This document shows positions 1 to 10,184 of a stretch of 35,408 bases of DNA, piece after piece (position 1 is the first letter of the stretch; each line of letters begins with the position of its first letter). Where the stretch lies: the NCBI GenBank assembly GCA_001655205.1, contig LPNZ01008298.1, positions 1 to 35,408 of the forward strand. The letters run 5' to 3'. Origin of the DNA: Lenisia limosa. Lineage: Eukaryota; Breviatea. Under the pieces are notes generated by a model. That model was not told the DNA's origin. It did not search any database and worked only from the letters and a program-made list of their open reading frames with translations. Position numbers and translations under genes: made by a program.

Positions 1-408
1 CTAATAATTCCATGCTGTACTCAAAAGATCCTACTGCTGGCTTTGGTGACGATGATAATGAATGTGGTAATTGAAAGAGGTCAAAATATTGTCCCAATCA
101 TTACAGAGGAGGAAGCATTTAGAGAAATTGTGAAGAAACGGATTCAAGAAGAGGCTGATAAAGCTAAAGAAGACAGAAGGAAGAAAAACCGACTGAATGA
201 TGCTGATGGAATTGAGGAAGGTGCTAAACGTGCTAATGCTATTGTAAACGATGTTGCTATTGGAAGAACTCGCGGTCGTGGGGGGAGAGGAAGAGGAAGA
301 GGTACTGCTGCTGTGATTGTTGATGAAAATTCTCCTGTAACTGCTCGCGGTCGAGGTCGTGGAGTTCGCGGAAAGAGAGGGGTGGGCACCCGTGCTCGTG
401 GTCGCTAG
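1..408 (+). CDS. C-terminal part of an unidentified RG-rich protein
   Basis: The frame is open from the window edge to TAG at 406-408. An acidic and lysine/arginine-rich helical stretch (about codons 35-75) is followed by an arginine-glycine tail with many RG and RGRG repeats. Such tails are usually RNA-binding or arginine-methylated, but they do not identify a family. The first 60-70 bases read more naturally in another frame (SMLYSKDPTAGFGDDDNE, ending at a TGA near 73), so a frameshift, assembly error or missed splice near 60-75 is likely and the true N-terminal sequence is uncertain. An assembly gap starts at 485. It could be the tail of a host RNA-binding protein or of a transposon protein; nothing here decides. 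Confidence 0.45.
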   Translation, partial: LIIPCCTQKILLLALVTMIMNVVIERGQNIVPIITEEEAFREIVKKRIQEEADKAKEDRRKKNRLNDADGIEEGAKRANAIVNDVAIGRTRGRGGRGRGRGTAAVIVDENSPVTARGRGRGVRGKRGVGTRARGR

Positions 409-714
409 TCTTGTTTCAATACATTTTTTTTTGAAGATTATCTTTAGGTGCCTTTCCAATCAACAAGTAATGAAATGTCATTTTNNNNNNNNNNNNNNNN
501 NNNNNNNNNNNNNNNNNNNNNNNNNNNNNNNNNNNNNNNNNNNNNNNNNNNNNNNNNNNNNNNNNNNNNNNNNNNNNNNNNNNNNNNNNNNNNNNNNNNN
601 NNNNNNNNNNNNNNNNNNNNNNNNNNNNNNNNNNNNNNNNNNNNNNNNNNNNNNNNNNNNNNNNNNNNNNNNNNNTATTGGTGTTCACACTCAGATAGGG
701 CGCCTTATATATGC

Positions 715-1186
715 ATATGCCTGGACGGGTAAACCCGATAAAACCCGATAATTTTTTTTGTTCTTTTGGTTTGAAGATTATACCTGGAACATTTATTAAA
801 ACCGATGGCTGAGATTAAAGATCATCAAAAAACAAATACTTTCAGACACAATAATATATTTGAGTCCAATAATACTCAGAGAAATTCAATAAAATGTCAA
901 GTGGAAAAAAATATTTTTTGGGAAAATACAAATGCAATTAAGTTTAAATGTAGTTCCTTAGGGGAACTCTTGGTTTCGAAAGAGGCAGATAAAGAAGGTG
1001 ATGGAAGGGACAAAAAACAAAAAAAGTTTGGAGATCAATAAAAAAAAAATTGTGCCCCCCAAAAATATGAAATTTTTAATGTCCTTTTTTTTTCTTATCC
1101 AAGCTCTCTTGAGTACTCTGAAGAAGAAGTTTATACATAGTTAAGAACATTGTGCAAGATGGAAGCAGGTGACGAGCAGTCAATCG
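715..1186 (+). repeat. Dispersed repeat R, left copy
   Basis: Bases 715-1186 match 34938-35408 almost base for base, with about ten differences. Similarity begins abruptly at ATATGCCTGGACGGG in both copies, and the preceding sequences are unrelated, so this is a real element boundary. The repeat opens with two GATAAAACCC-like units and carries the 78-codon ORF at 805-1041. In the left copy it runs into a longer plus-strand ORF. The right copy is cut by the window edge, so the far boundary is unknown. The copies are 34.2 kb apart, too far for LTRs of one ordinary element. Element class not identified. Confidence 0.85.
805..1041 (+). CDS. Unidentified 78-residue ORF in repeat R
   Basis: ATG at 805, TAA ending at 1041. 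The product is lysine- and asparagine-rich and hydrophilic, with no signal peptide, membrane segment or recognised motif. The second copy (35028-35261) keeps the whole frame. Between the two, a three-base deletion removes one Ala codon, Leu TTG/TTA and Gln CAA/CAG are synonymous, and one change gives Glu to Lys. Just downstream of the stop, the copies differ by single-base homopolymer indels. That contrast suggests coding constraint, but the sample is small. It could be a leader ORF or a short first exon of the transposon protein. Confidence 0.35.
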   Translation: MAEIKDHQKTNTFRHNNIFESNNTQRNSIKCQVEKNIFWENTNAIKFKCSSLGELLVSKEADKEGDGRDKKQKKFGDQ

Positions 1187-1617
1187 CTGTCAAGCCCCTC
1201 TCTGAAAAACAGTTAGAAAAGTGCTCAAGAGGAAATAAGCCTGTTTTACCAGTAGACTACCACGCATTTGAATACCTTAACGCAAAAGAAGTGAATCGTT
1301 ACCTCAGAAGCGCAATAGTGAACTTTCACAACCAAACTCTCCTCTCTGATGCCCTCCCAAGGGATGCATTCCGTCGCATTGACACTGATAGTGAAGTTTC
1401 TATTGTGTTCTCGTCAATGCACCTCAAAAGAGCTCTTACCCGCTTCCTCCTGGATCAAAACGCAACCCTCTACTCTCCTCTTGCAGGTCGCCTTCTGCTG
1501 TTTATTGAAAGAGAACATGTAACCATTGTCCATGTTCAAGCTCCATACCATCATTCCTTCCTTAATCGGTTTGTTCTTCTGAACCGTTTTTGGTCCAAAA
1601 TTTCCGTAATACATTAA
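1159..1617 (+). CDS. Plus-strand ORF, 152 residues, probably chimeric
   Basis: ATG at 1159 in a good context (AAGATGG), TAA at 1615-1617. The first codons (MEAGDEQS) recur at the end of the right-hand R copy, so the N-terminal region belongs to repeat R and may be its main protein. From about 1414 to the stop the frame runs antisense to a recognisable piggyBac-type transposase, so the last 65 or so residues are probably read-through of the wrong strand. I infer that the repeat R coding sequence was cut by, or joined to, the piggyBac relic near 1414-1440. No family recognised for the N-terminal part. Confidence 0.35.
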   Translation: MEAGDEQSIAVKPLSEKQLEKCSRGNKPVLPVDYHAFEYLNAKEVNRYLRSAIVNFHNQTLLSDALPRDAFRRIDTDSEVSIVFSSMHLKRALTRFLLDQNATLYSPLAGRLLLFIEREHVTIVHVQAPYHHSFLNRFVLLNRFWSKISVIH

Positions 1618-2098
1618 CATTTGCTCGTCTAGTGCTAAGTATTCAGAAGAAAAAGTTGAGCGGCACTGTTCCTCAAATAATTTAATAAAGTTTGAAAATT
1701 TGCTGTGATGCTCATTAGTTTCCTCATTAGATCTGAAAGATGTAGAATTGCATGAACTGAGTCATATTCAGGACGTGGCATGATTGCTGCAACAATTGGG
1801 GATCCCGACAAAGAATTACTCGACCACATATTGTCAACTGAGCCAGTGTTTTTAATACCATAACCTTTTTCAATGCATACCTGTCTAACTTATCAATTGT
1901 AAGAGGTGTAGCATCTGAAAGAACTTTAGAGGGCCAATTACCAGTCACATAACTGGGCTTGGGAGTTGCAGGTCCATGACTTTATCTTTGTACAAATGTG
2001 AATTTTCCACAATCATTGATTTCATTTCATCCGTAAACATGAGATTGAAAAACTAAATTTTCATCCGTAAACATGAGATTGAAAAACTAAATTTAGGC
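1414..2098 (-). pseudogene. piggyBac-type transposase (DDE_Tnp_1_7), decayed
   Basis: Read on the minus strand from about 2090 down, the pieces match the piggyBac transposase layout in order: MFTDEMKSMIVENSHLYKDK (start of the domain), then PSYVTGNWPSKVL, then MWSSNSLSGSPIV with MPRPEYDSVHAILHLSD, then SEYLALDEQMLMYYGNFG carrying the first catalytic Asp, then KPIKEGMMVWSL and GYMFSF. A 23-nt GT-AG intron (gtcatgg...cccaag) separates the first two. One-base frame changes are needed near 1890 and 1735. The reading stops at 1414, before the DNFFTS region, so the catalytic domain is truncated where repeat R begins. Dead copy, or damaged further by sequencing errors. Confidence 0.75.
2025..2094. 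repeat. 34-bp tandem duplication
   Basis: The unit starting TTTCATCCGTAAACATGAG occurs twice with a period of 34 bp and no mismatch. It sits at the upstream edge of the piggyBac reading frame. 34 is not a multiple of three, so the duplication itself shifts the frame if it lies in coding sequence. Confidence 0.9.
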
Positions 2099-2372
2099 AG
2101 AACCACTTTTATATCTGTATTACACATACTATGTTAATAGCATACAGTAGGACATGGTATCAAAATAGATCAATACAATGCTGCATGTGAAGATAATGTC
2201 ANNNNNNNNNNNNNNNNNNNNNNNNNNNNNNNNNNNNNNNNNNNNNNNNNNNNNNNNNNNNNNNNNNNNNNNNNNNNNNNNNNNNNNNNNNNNNNNNNNN
2301 NNNNNNNNNNNNNNNNNNNNNNNNNNNNNNNNNNNNNNNNNNNNNNNNNNNNNNNNNNNNNNNNNNNNNNNN

Positions 2373-3276
2373 AGAGATTGCGCTGTGTGGGACATTTACA
2401 CTCCATGATGAAGAGATTATTATTATCCAAGATAAACGCGTCAGGGGACATGCACATAACCTCGTCAGTGTCCCAACTGGCCAGAGCTGCCGTCACAAGA
2501 TCACATCTGATGACCTATTTAGGCTAATTCGGGATAAGATTCCCAAAAGAAAAAAAAAATGAGCGGAAGAATACTTAATAATAATAACACAACAAACATA
2601 ATAACACCAGTTCTACCTTTACTGAGGGGGAGAATGCCGTCTTGATAAACTTTTCAACACAAGTATATACAGCGTTTGCTTCGTTTTCAATGCCATGTTG
2701 CATGGGAGTTTTTGTCTTCTCGTTCCCGCTTTTGTTTTCACCACGTATCTCAGTTCGTTCTTTGTTGTAGTCAGCTGTGACACTATTAACAACATGACGC
2801 TGTCAAGCCCACCAATTGGCTTAATATGACAATATTGGATTAAGTACGTGTTGATACTCTTTTGAACGAGTCGGTGCTTAGCCACTTTAGTGGGTGATAC
2901 GGAAGAGATCAGAAAGCCAAGACGCACTAACTCGTCCAAATTTTCCACAAAACCAAGCATCAGTACCTTGTTGCACCGAAAAGAGATCAATGGGGGAGCT
3001 TTTGGACAGGTTACTAAAGGGAGCAGTGATCAAGCATTTCTTCAGTTCATAAGCAACAGGCCATTTAAGAGACATGACCTTGGTAACTTCGGTGAGAGGA
3101 TGATTGGTAATTGTGACAGGTGTAAAATTTTGAGCATTCAGTATAATTGGTCCATTATGTAAAGGTAGAAGGAAACTACTTATCCTTGCTCTTTCTAATT
3201 TCCTGCAGTTAAGATGGTGCTGAGAACATTCCCCTTCGAAAACAAGGAGTAAGTGGGTAGTGGTTTTCAATTGCAT
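2373..3276 (-). CDS. YqaJ-type nuclease, multi-exon, 3' part in a gap
   Basis: The YqaJ/lambda-exonuclease fold is a metal-dependent PD-(D/E)XK DNA nuclease. On the minus strand three pieces of that domain appear in order. FSVQQGTDAWFCGKFGRVSA (about 2980-2920) matches the N-terminal Gln-Gly...Trp...Arg...Ser-Ala motif. MQHGIENEANAVY (about 2690) matches the G..nE..A motif. Then comes CMSPDAFIL with LFIMECKCPTQ (about 2460-2385), the catalytic SPDG-like Asp and E-x-K. Introns lie between: one with GTATCA donor near 2905, and one from GTAAAG near 2630 to TAG near 2513. The sequence runs into a gap at 2372. Exon limits are approximate and the start at 3276 is only the longest frame. Such domains occur in phages and in some eukaryotic DNA transposons. 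Confidence 0.7.
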
Positions 3277-3300
3277 TTACCATTAATTATTGGATTGCTG

Positions 3301-4074
3301 TTTTAATCACCGGCACCTTTCTTCTTCTCTCTTCATAATGGGTTTAAATCCCCGAAAAATGAAGACAATTCAATATTATGTGTCCTGTACCTTGTGTTAA
3401 TTGTATTCTGGACGTTCTGTTTTGCAGTTTTGATGGATAGATTTTCTCTGAAGACGTTATTCCAGTATTTGAGAGGGTATGTGTTACAATTTTGCTTTTT
3501 TATTTAGTGACCGATGAGGTTTGTACTGTTCGTATTTTAAGACAAGCCTACACCCAATGCAGAGTCGTTTCGGCCTGTATGACTTTTTTTGCGTTCCCCC
3601 GTTTGTTTTCCGAGTAATCTACAGAATATTCTTTCTTCTTGTCCACTGTAACTTTCTGAAATCCAAACCCAACTTTTAATCATACTGATTAATTTAGACT
3701 TTCTCCGAACAAGACCTCATGCACATACAGCATATCCACAACATGAGAGTCCAAGCTTTGCGGTGGAATCTGCCCGGAAACAGTCAAGATTACAGGTACG
3801 TTGCATACACTATACTGTATATTACTAATATTAAGAAAAGACAACATTACTTAATTTCTGCATACCTCCTATCTTCAGCCGGTGTTTATGAATCAAGCTT
3901 TTTTTGTTGTTGTTTTTGTGTCTGTTGTTTTTGTCATTGTTTTGAGCAGTTATATACACCTATTGTAACAGTTTAGTCATCATCACTTGGCTTGCCATTC
4001 ACCCCACAAAAGCAACCACCCACGGTTTGTCGTCCACTAATAGCAATAATAAACGTACAGTATAGTATATATCA
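3301..4074. other. No confident gene; possible plus-strand exons
   Basis: AT-rich sequence. A possible exon ends at 3815 before GTACGTTG, and a possible small one ends near 3478 before GTATGTG. Two frames of the 3705-3815 piece are both open and both protein-like, so I cannot assign a product. A T-rich stretch at 3895-3945 is of low complexity. Confidence 0.3.
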
Positions 4075-4828
4075 TAGAGGTTGGTGTTTAAAACCGCGAA
4101 AATGATTAAAACCGCGAACATGATTAAAACCGCGAACAAGCCTTTTTTTTATATACCCCTTTTAATCAAGCTATTCATGACAAAGCCATAACAAGACGTA
4201 ACACTATGAGGTCTTTTCTCATTCACGCATTGAAAACATATAGTAGAAGTTGGAAGCTGGAAATAAGAAAGAATAAAGGAAATAGTAATGTACAACATAA
4301 GAACATAAGGAAACATAAAAGCTACTTCGCCTTCTTCTGTACGGGTGATTCTGAAAAATGAGAAAACGACACTCTCTCAAAGTAACATACTTTTGGCTGC
4401 CTTTTTTGGGGAGGTAGCTTTCTTTTTTGGGGATACCTTGTTTTGACGAACAGCTGGGAGGACATTATCAATTAATCAAGTGATTTTTTAGAATAGAAAA
4501 ATACATGAAACGCAAAGTCAAACCCCTTCTCACCTTGAGCCTCAGCCTTCTTCTTTTTCTTGATATCTTCAAGAAGACGCTCTTCCCAGAAGGCAGGGTC
4601 ATGGGGAATGGCCTGGCTCTCGGTACCGACCTCGAATGGAAGCTCCTCTTCAGTTGCAGGGGCAGCCTCGACAATAAAGATGTCCCAGGGAAATGTGGTT
4701 GGATTTTTGTGGAAGAAACTGACCTCAGCATCAGTGAGAGCTTGATGATAATTGGCAATAGCCATCCAAGCACCCTTCGCANNNNNNNNNNCGATGATTA
4801 GTAAAAGTCTGTCGTCAGTTCTCGTCAC
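4075..4828 (-). mobile_element. Family A pogo-like element, copy A1 (3' end)
   Basis: The terminal repeat at 4075-4142 has three iterations of an 18-bp unit, AAAACCGCGAACATGATT, instead of the usual two. Inside lie the 3' flank and C-terminal exons of the family A transposase on the minus strand: ANYHQALTDAEVSFFHKNP, PWDIFIVEAAPATEEELPFE and a lysine-rich stretch before a GGTGAG donor near 4533, then a basic last exon (PKKKATSPKKAAKS) at about 4380-4450. A 10-N gap at 4782-4791 ends it. Sequence 4151-4460 is nearly identical to 5220-5540 in copy A2, so the two copies are recent. Confidence 0.8.
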
Positions 4829-5161
4829 AAATTTACTTACAAATCAAATAAAATGCAGGAAAATCCATAAAATTGTTGTGGCTATCAGACTGTATACTTT
4901 TTATCAAGGGGTAAAATATCACTTTTCTATCAAAAAATTGTCGCTGTTCAAAAAAAAAAAAATCGGGCTTATAAAGGGGAAAAAAATCAATTCACGGATT
5001 TTTTGAAAAATTGCAAAAATGATTTTTGAGCAGTTCTGAACACTTTTCATTTTTTTGAAAAATATCACATTTCCAAAAAATATCACATTTCTGGACTCTA
5101 CAGATATGTAGGTATTATATACATATGTAGGTATATTTATCGATCATATACATGTATATAT
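4829..5161. other. AT-rich spacer between A1 and A2
   Basis: Homopolymer A and T runs, with short repeats of AAAAATATCACATTTC near 5058-5095. No coding signal seen. Confidence 0.5.
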
Positions 5162-6560
5162 TAGGTGTTTAAAACCGCGAACATTATTAAAACCGCGAAC
5201 AAGTCTTTGTTTTTTTTATGTACCCCTTTTAATCAAGCTAATCATGACAAAGCTGTTTTCCCATTACAAGACGTAACACTATGAGGTCGTTTCTCATTCA
5301 CGCATTGAAAACATATATTAGAAGTTGGAAGCTGGAAATAAGAAAGAATAAAGGAAATAGTAATGTACAACATTAGAACATAAGGAAGCATAAAAGCTAC
5401 TTCGCCTTCTTCTTTACAGGTGATTCTGAAAAATGAGAAAACGACACTCTCTCAAAGTAACATACTTTTGGTTGCCTTTTTGGGGGAGGTAGCTTTCTTT
5501 TTTGGGGAAACCTTGTTTTGACGAGCAGCTGGGAGGACATTATCAATAAATCAAGTGATTTTTTAGAATAGAACAATACATGAAACGCAAAGTCAAACCC
5601 CTTCTCACCTTGAGCCTCAGCCTTCTTCTTTTTCTTGATATCTTCAAGAAGACGCTCTTCCCAGAAGGCAGGGTCATGGGGGGCAATGGCCTGGCGCTCG
5701 GTACCGACCTCGAATGGAAGCTCCTCTTCAGTTGCAGGGGCTTTTTGTGGAAGAAATCGACCTCAGCATCAGTGAGAGCAATTGGCAATAGCCATCCAAG
5801 CACCCTTCGCAGCCTCGGCATCACCTCCTTTAGCCACCTTGATAAGGTCGATAAGCTCCTGGGTATTCAGGATGCATGAANNNNNNNNNNNNNNNNNNNN
5901 NNNNNNNNNNNNNNNNNNNNNNNNNNNNNNNNNNNNNNNNNNNNNNNNNNNNNNNNNNNNNNNNNNNNNNNNNNNNNNNNNNNNNNNNNNNNNNNNNNNN
6001 NNNNNNNNNNNNNNNNNNNNNNNNNNNNNNNNNNNNNNNNNNNNGGTGAGGGAAACAGCTTGACCTGGATACCAGAGTTTTTGAAGGCATTGAGGGTGTT
6101 GGTGGGTTCAGCAGCCTGGTTGTAGGCCTTCAGGGTAGAAAGAAGAACATGACAACGAAGAAGAGCAGCAGAAGAGATACCTTCAACAACCTGGGGGGAC
6201 TTCTTGAGAAGGGATGTGAGAGTGGAGCGGAGGATAGCCTTGAAGATAGCGAAAGTAATGTGATCAAGGGCCTGAGTAACTTGAGAGGTATGGGAGGGGA
6301 GCAGGTAGAGGTCAATGTTATGTGCCTTGAGAAGGGCAAGGGCAACAACTGAGTATCGAGATNNNNNNNNNNNNNNNNNNNNNNNNNNNNNNNNNNNNNN
6401 NNNNNNNNNNNNNNNNNNNNNNNNNNNNNNNNNNNNNNGTTGTACGTTCCAATATACTCCAGAAAGGTGTCACATGTCTAGAAGAGAGTAAGATATCAAA
6501 AATATCGTTTACTAACCTGCCATCCATTAGGTGCGTAAATTGAAGCAGCGGCATATCTGG
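5162..6560 (-). mobile_element. Family A pogo-like element, copy A2, truncated
   Basis: Starts with the terminal repeat at 5162-5205. On the minus strand, from right to left, it holds the end of the GWQ exon (6530-6556), a gap (6363-6438), the DDE exon with YSVVALALLKAHNIDLYLLP and RCHVLLSTLKAYNQAAEPTN (about 6353-6053), a second gap (5881-6044), and C-terminal exons with CILNTQELIDLIKVAKGGD and FFHK (5880-5545). Compared with A1, a segment is missing near 5740-5780, so the C-terminal frame is broken. Similarity to copy A3 stops at about 6557, and no upstream HTH exons are present. A 5'-truncated, inactive copy. Confidence 0.8.
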
Positions 6561-8062
6561 ACACAATATTAACTCAAAGTGTTTCCTAAAAAGTCGCAAG
6601 ACGCGAACCCAAACAGTTCGATGCACATCTAGCTTTAAATTGACACCGTAAGAAGAGGCAAAGGAACGAAAAAAGACAGTTTTTGTGGGCCGCCTTTCGG
6701 CCATTTTAGTGCTCAGAGCCTGCTTGTGAGACCTTGCCTTTCTTGTGCTCATTTAGTTTCTACATATGATATATTCAAATGACAAATTCATTTTTCGAAT
6801 AATTCAAAAAACCGCAGCGGCTTGAAAAGTAAGACTGTTCTCTCACAGACATGTCTTCTTCTGCATCTTTTGTATTATACTATTAGTTATTCCGTCTTTA
6901 CCTGGCGAGGTGTTTTTGGCATTAGAAAAATAAGACTTTACTTTCGAGGGGCGAAGTAAGGCTTTCTAGAGGTTTTCGTTCCCGAAGTTGTCTCGATCAT
7001 TTTTTGACCCATATAGGTAAGATGGAAGGTGGTATCTTCTCTTGCTTTTTCTTTGATTCCAGAGCTGATCCAGTTTAGGAGGTTTCGTTCATGTGTAAAG
7101 GTTCTGATATTACTTCAACTTTCTATTCAGTGGTCTGAATGTGCCATTTGGTTTCAAGCACTAATGACACAGGCCGATCCGATTAAGAGAAAGGTGGGAT
7201 GGATATGATCTGAAATGTTACCATCGTCATAGTTTACGACCCGCCTTAGACTTATTCAAGCAAGGCTCAGACTTGGTGAAAACTCAGCCCTAATGTGAAA
7301 GTGTGAAATAGCCTGAAAATACAGTCAAAAATGGGAACTTAGTGACAAGAGCCTTATATAACCTGCATTGTAACTCCAACCATGATGAAGCACAAGTCCA
7401 AATAAATACCCGGCAACTGATATCAAGTAAAGTAAATGACTGTAGCGCGCAATTACCTCAAGATCAAATGAAATTGCCGTTCGAAACTACAACCAGACTG
7501 CTTTAGGAGTAGTAAGTACGTGAAACAAACGATGTGGACGGGGAATTACTCAATGTCCATATTACTACACCCCCACTATTCCATTGCTTCCCCCCCGTTA
7601 TTCCGGTTCTCCCTTCAGTGCTTCCTCCCGCTATTCCAATCAATGCTTCCCCTCGCTATTCAAAAGTGTCCTCTACATATACATATAGTATTTGCGAGAG
7701 TGTTACTGATTGATTATATTGTTAGATGGTGTGTCATAAGTTGATCCATGAACCACCAGACATATTTAGTTTGAAGGTTCTTTGTTATTCTCAGTGATTA
7801 TTCCTAGATGTGCGCACCACTGGTTCTACCAAAAGATATCATATTAATTGACCCATAATTTATTAAATACCACCTGACAAGACCATGAATGGAGCCTTAG
7901 CTTTTTTTGTTTCACGATGCAATGACTAAAATAAATTACTTTTTTTCTTTTTTTCAGAAGCACATTGTTAATATACATATTATAACACAAATATCATACA
8001 ATGTACATTTTTCTTACTTATGTACTTTCTACATATTAAAAATATATATGATATCATATCAT
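6561..8062. other. No confident gene
   Basis: A minus-strand frame starts at 6752 with a basic N-terminus (MSTRKARSHKQAL) and runs into copy A2, but it enters the transposase exon in the wrong frame. From 7540 to 7680 there is an irregular cytosine-rich pyrimidine repeat with CTATTCCA-like units. The rest is AT-rich without recognisable domains. Confidence 0.4.
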
Positions 8063-10174
8063 ATAGGTTGGTGGTTAAAACCGCGAACATGATTAAAACC
8101 GCGAACAAGCCAAAANNNNNNNNNNAGAAAAGCTTCTGGGTATTCAGGATGCATGAATAAAGGGCAGTGCGGTGGGGAGGAAGGAGAAGAGCAGAAAATA
8201 CTGAAGCAGAGTCTGGGAAATGGGAGGCAAGAGTGGATGGGGTGATGGTGACGGATNNNNNNNNNNNNNNNNNNNNNNNNNNNNNNNNNNNNNNNNNNNN
8301 NNNNNNNNNNNNNNNNNNNNNNNNNNNNNNNNNNNNNNNNNNNNNNNNNNNNNNNNNNNNNNNNNNNNNNNNNNNNNNNNNNNNNNNNNNNNNNNNNNNN
8401 NNNNNNNNNNNNNNNNNNNNNNTGGAGGATAGCCTTGAAGATAGCGAAAGTAATGCAATCAAGGGCCTGAGTAACTTGAGAGGTATGGGAGGGGAGTAGG
8501 TAGAGGTCAATGTTATGTGCCTTGAGAAGGGCAAGGGCAACAACTGAGTATCGAGATGAGTGTCCATCAGTAATCAGCAGGGCACGAGCAGTTGAAGGAA
8601 GTCCAAGAGCCTTGCGGTGAGCCTCCACAGCTGGAATATAGTACGTTCCAATGTACTCCAGAAAGGTGTCACATGTCTAGAAGAGAGTAAGATATCAAAA
8701 ATATCGTTAACTAACCTGCCATCCATTAGGTGCGTGAATTGAAGCAGCGGCATATCTGGACAGAATCTCAGATTCTTCTCTAATTGTCTTCTGATTGAGA
8801 AGAAGAACGGGAGTGATGGGACTAAGGCTTGAACTACAAAGTGAGATTGTGAAAACTTAAAAAAATAGTTGTGTGTCTTTTTTCACAATGAACTCATACC
8901 TGATGGCACCAACAATTAAAAAAAAAAAGGGTAATGTGCTGAATTTGTGTCCTTCTTTGGCATATGCACGCTTAGCCTCCTCAAGAGTAACAACCTTTCT
9001 CTGCTTCATTCCTGAGATTTGAACCATAGTCTCATCCATGTTGGTGATCAAAGATGGGTGGCATTGCTTGATGGCATGTGAAAGTGCAGAGAGGTGTTGG
9101 GTGACTGTTGATAAAGCCCAATGCCCATGTTCTTGAAAATGACACCTTTTGAGATTGATGGCGGTAAACCTCTTGAGCAGCCTAACATTTATTAGTCTTT
9201 TTTTGTTTGGTGATGAATATAATTTTGTTTCCCCCAGATATAATAGTCGTTAATTTTTGAATACTATAAATCACAGCAACAGTATCCCCCGAACAAGCGC
9301 AACAAACCATATTTTGAACATCTCTGATCGTAGGTGGAGTTCTGTCTAAGATAGCATCAAAGATGCTTGAGAGGAGGTTTGGTTCAAGGTCTGAATTGAA
9401 CTTGAGGGGTCTTCCACCATTTTCAGACTGAGGGGATCCTCCATTCTTGTACTTTTGTACAAAAGTGGGTTTAATCTAGAAATAGATGAATCTTGAGCGA
9501 CATTCTATTGTATCACATGGTATTATTTGGAAATATTATCAATATATGCTCAAATAAGAAAGACTTTTCATCAAACCTTTAGGAAGTCGGCAGCTGATCG
9601 AACGGTGATGGTTTGGTTCATCGAATCAGAAATATTAAACACAGATGTAACCTTTTCACAATCGGTCAGGGAGGACCATTGAGGAAAGTGACGCAGTTCG
9701 GTAGTCAGCCAATTCATCTAAATTAATAAGAAGAGCAGACTTAAATAATCTAGTTTACATCAATAGGCGGTAGGGGAAAGGAATAATGAGTTACTATGTA
9801 GCATCTACTTCACTGAAATCTGAAAAGCACAAAGAGAAAGGAAACAACGAAAAACAGTATTTCATCCCATGATAACACCAGTTCAGTTAATACAATTACG
9901 TATTTTATTAAAATAATAAGGATAAGAAGAGGAAAAGGTGCATTCAGAGAGGCAGGAGATGAGGGAGCAAATAACGGTTTTTAGTGATCACCCTCATAAA
10001 TGAAAACTTGTTCACCTTTCGTTACTTTCGCTTCGCTTTTGACTGTAATTATACTAAATACAACAAATGATTCCTTAAACTATTCAAAAGGGGGAAAGGA
10101 AGGGAAAATGGACAAATTAACTTTTAATGATTTGTGCCCAAAAAAATGATTTTTTTTTTTTTTTTTTTTTTTTT
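8063..10174 (-). mobile_element. Family A pogo-like element, copy A3 (best preserved)
   Basis: The left end is the terminal repeat at 8063-8110, beginning TATAGGTTGGTGGTTAAAAC and holding two AAAACCGCGAACATGATT-like units. The transposase gene lies on the minus strand (8423-9717), followed on its 5' side by about 450 bp of non-coding sequence that recurs in A4. The right end is lost in a T-run and a 10-N gap at 10175-10184. Gaps at 8116-8125 and 8257-8422 remove the C-terminal exons. The TA flanking the end agrees with the TA target of the Tc1-mariner-pogo superfamily. Confidence 0.8.
8423..9717 (-). CDS. Pogo-like DDE_1 transposase of copy A3
   Basis: I resolve five exons: 9577-9717, 9275-9475, 8900-9171, 8716-8833 and 8423-8676 (into a gap), with GT-AG introns of 101, 103, 66 and 39 nt. 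The joined frame has no stop or frameshift over about 328 codons. ATG at 9717 begins MNWLTTELRHFPQWSSLTD. Exon 2 carries a CENP-B/Tc5-like DNA-binding region (GGRPLKFNSDLEPNLLS, RTPPTIRDVQNMV). Exon 3 has ITNMDET, the first catalytic Asp. Exon 4 ends IHAPNGWQ. Exon 5 has LLITDGHSSR and, 35 residues after its Asp, the third Asp in VTQALD, a DD35D arrangement. It would cut and paste the element. It could be functional if the missing C-terminus is intact. Confidence 0.85.
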
Positions 10175-10184
10175 NNNNNNNNNN

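Noticed and set aside
721-752. GGTAAACCCGATAAAACCCGATA as internal telomere repeat
   Set aside because: Only two units, with the same sequence at the other copy of repeat R, so it is part of that element's end.
2887-3162. Plus-strand ORF at 2890-3162
   Set aside because: It is the reverse complement of the YqaJ-type exon, which has recognisable motifs on the minus strand.
6440-6752. A chimeric gene fusing a new N-terminus (MSTRKARSH...) to the family A transposase
   Set aside because: The frame enters the transposase exon out of frame: it reads CPDMPLLQFTH where the protein needs SRYAAASIYAPNGWQ. The junction only marks truncation of copy A2.
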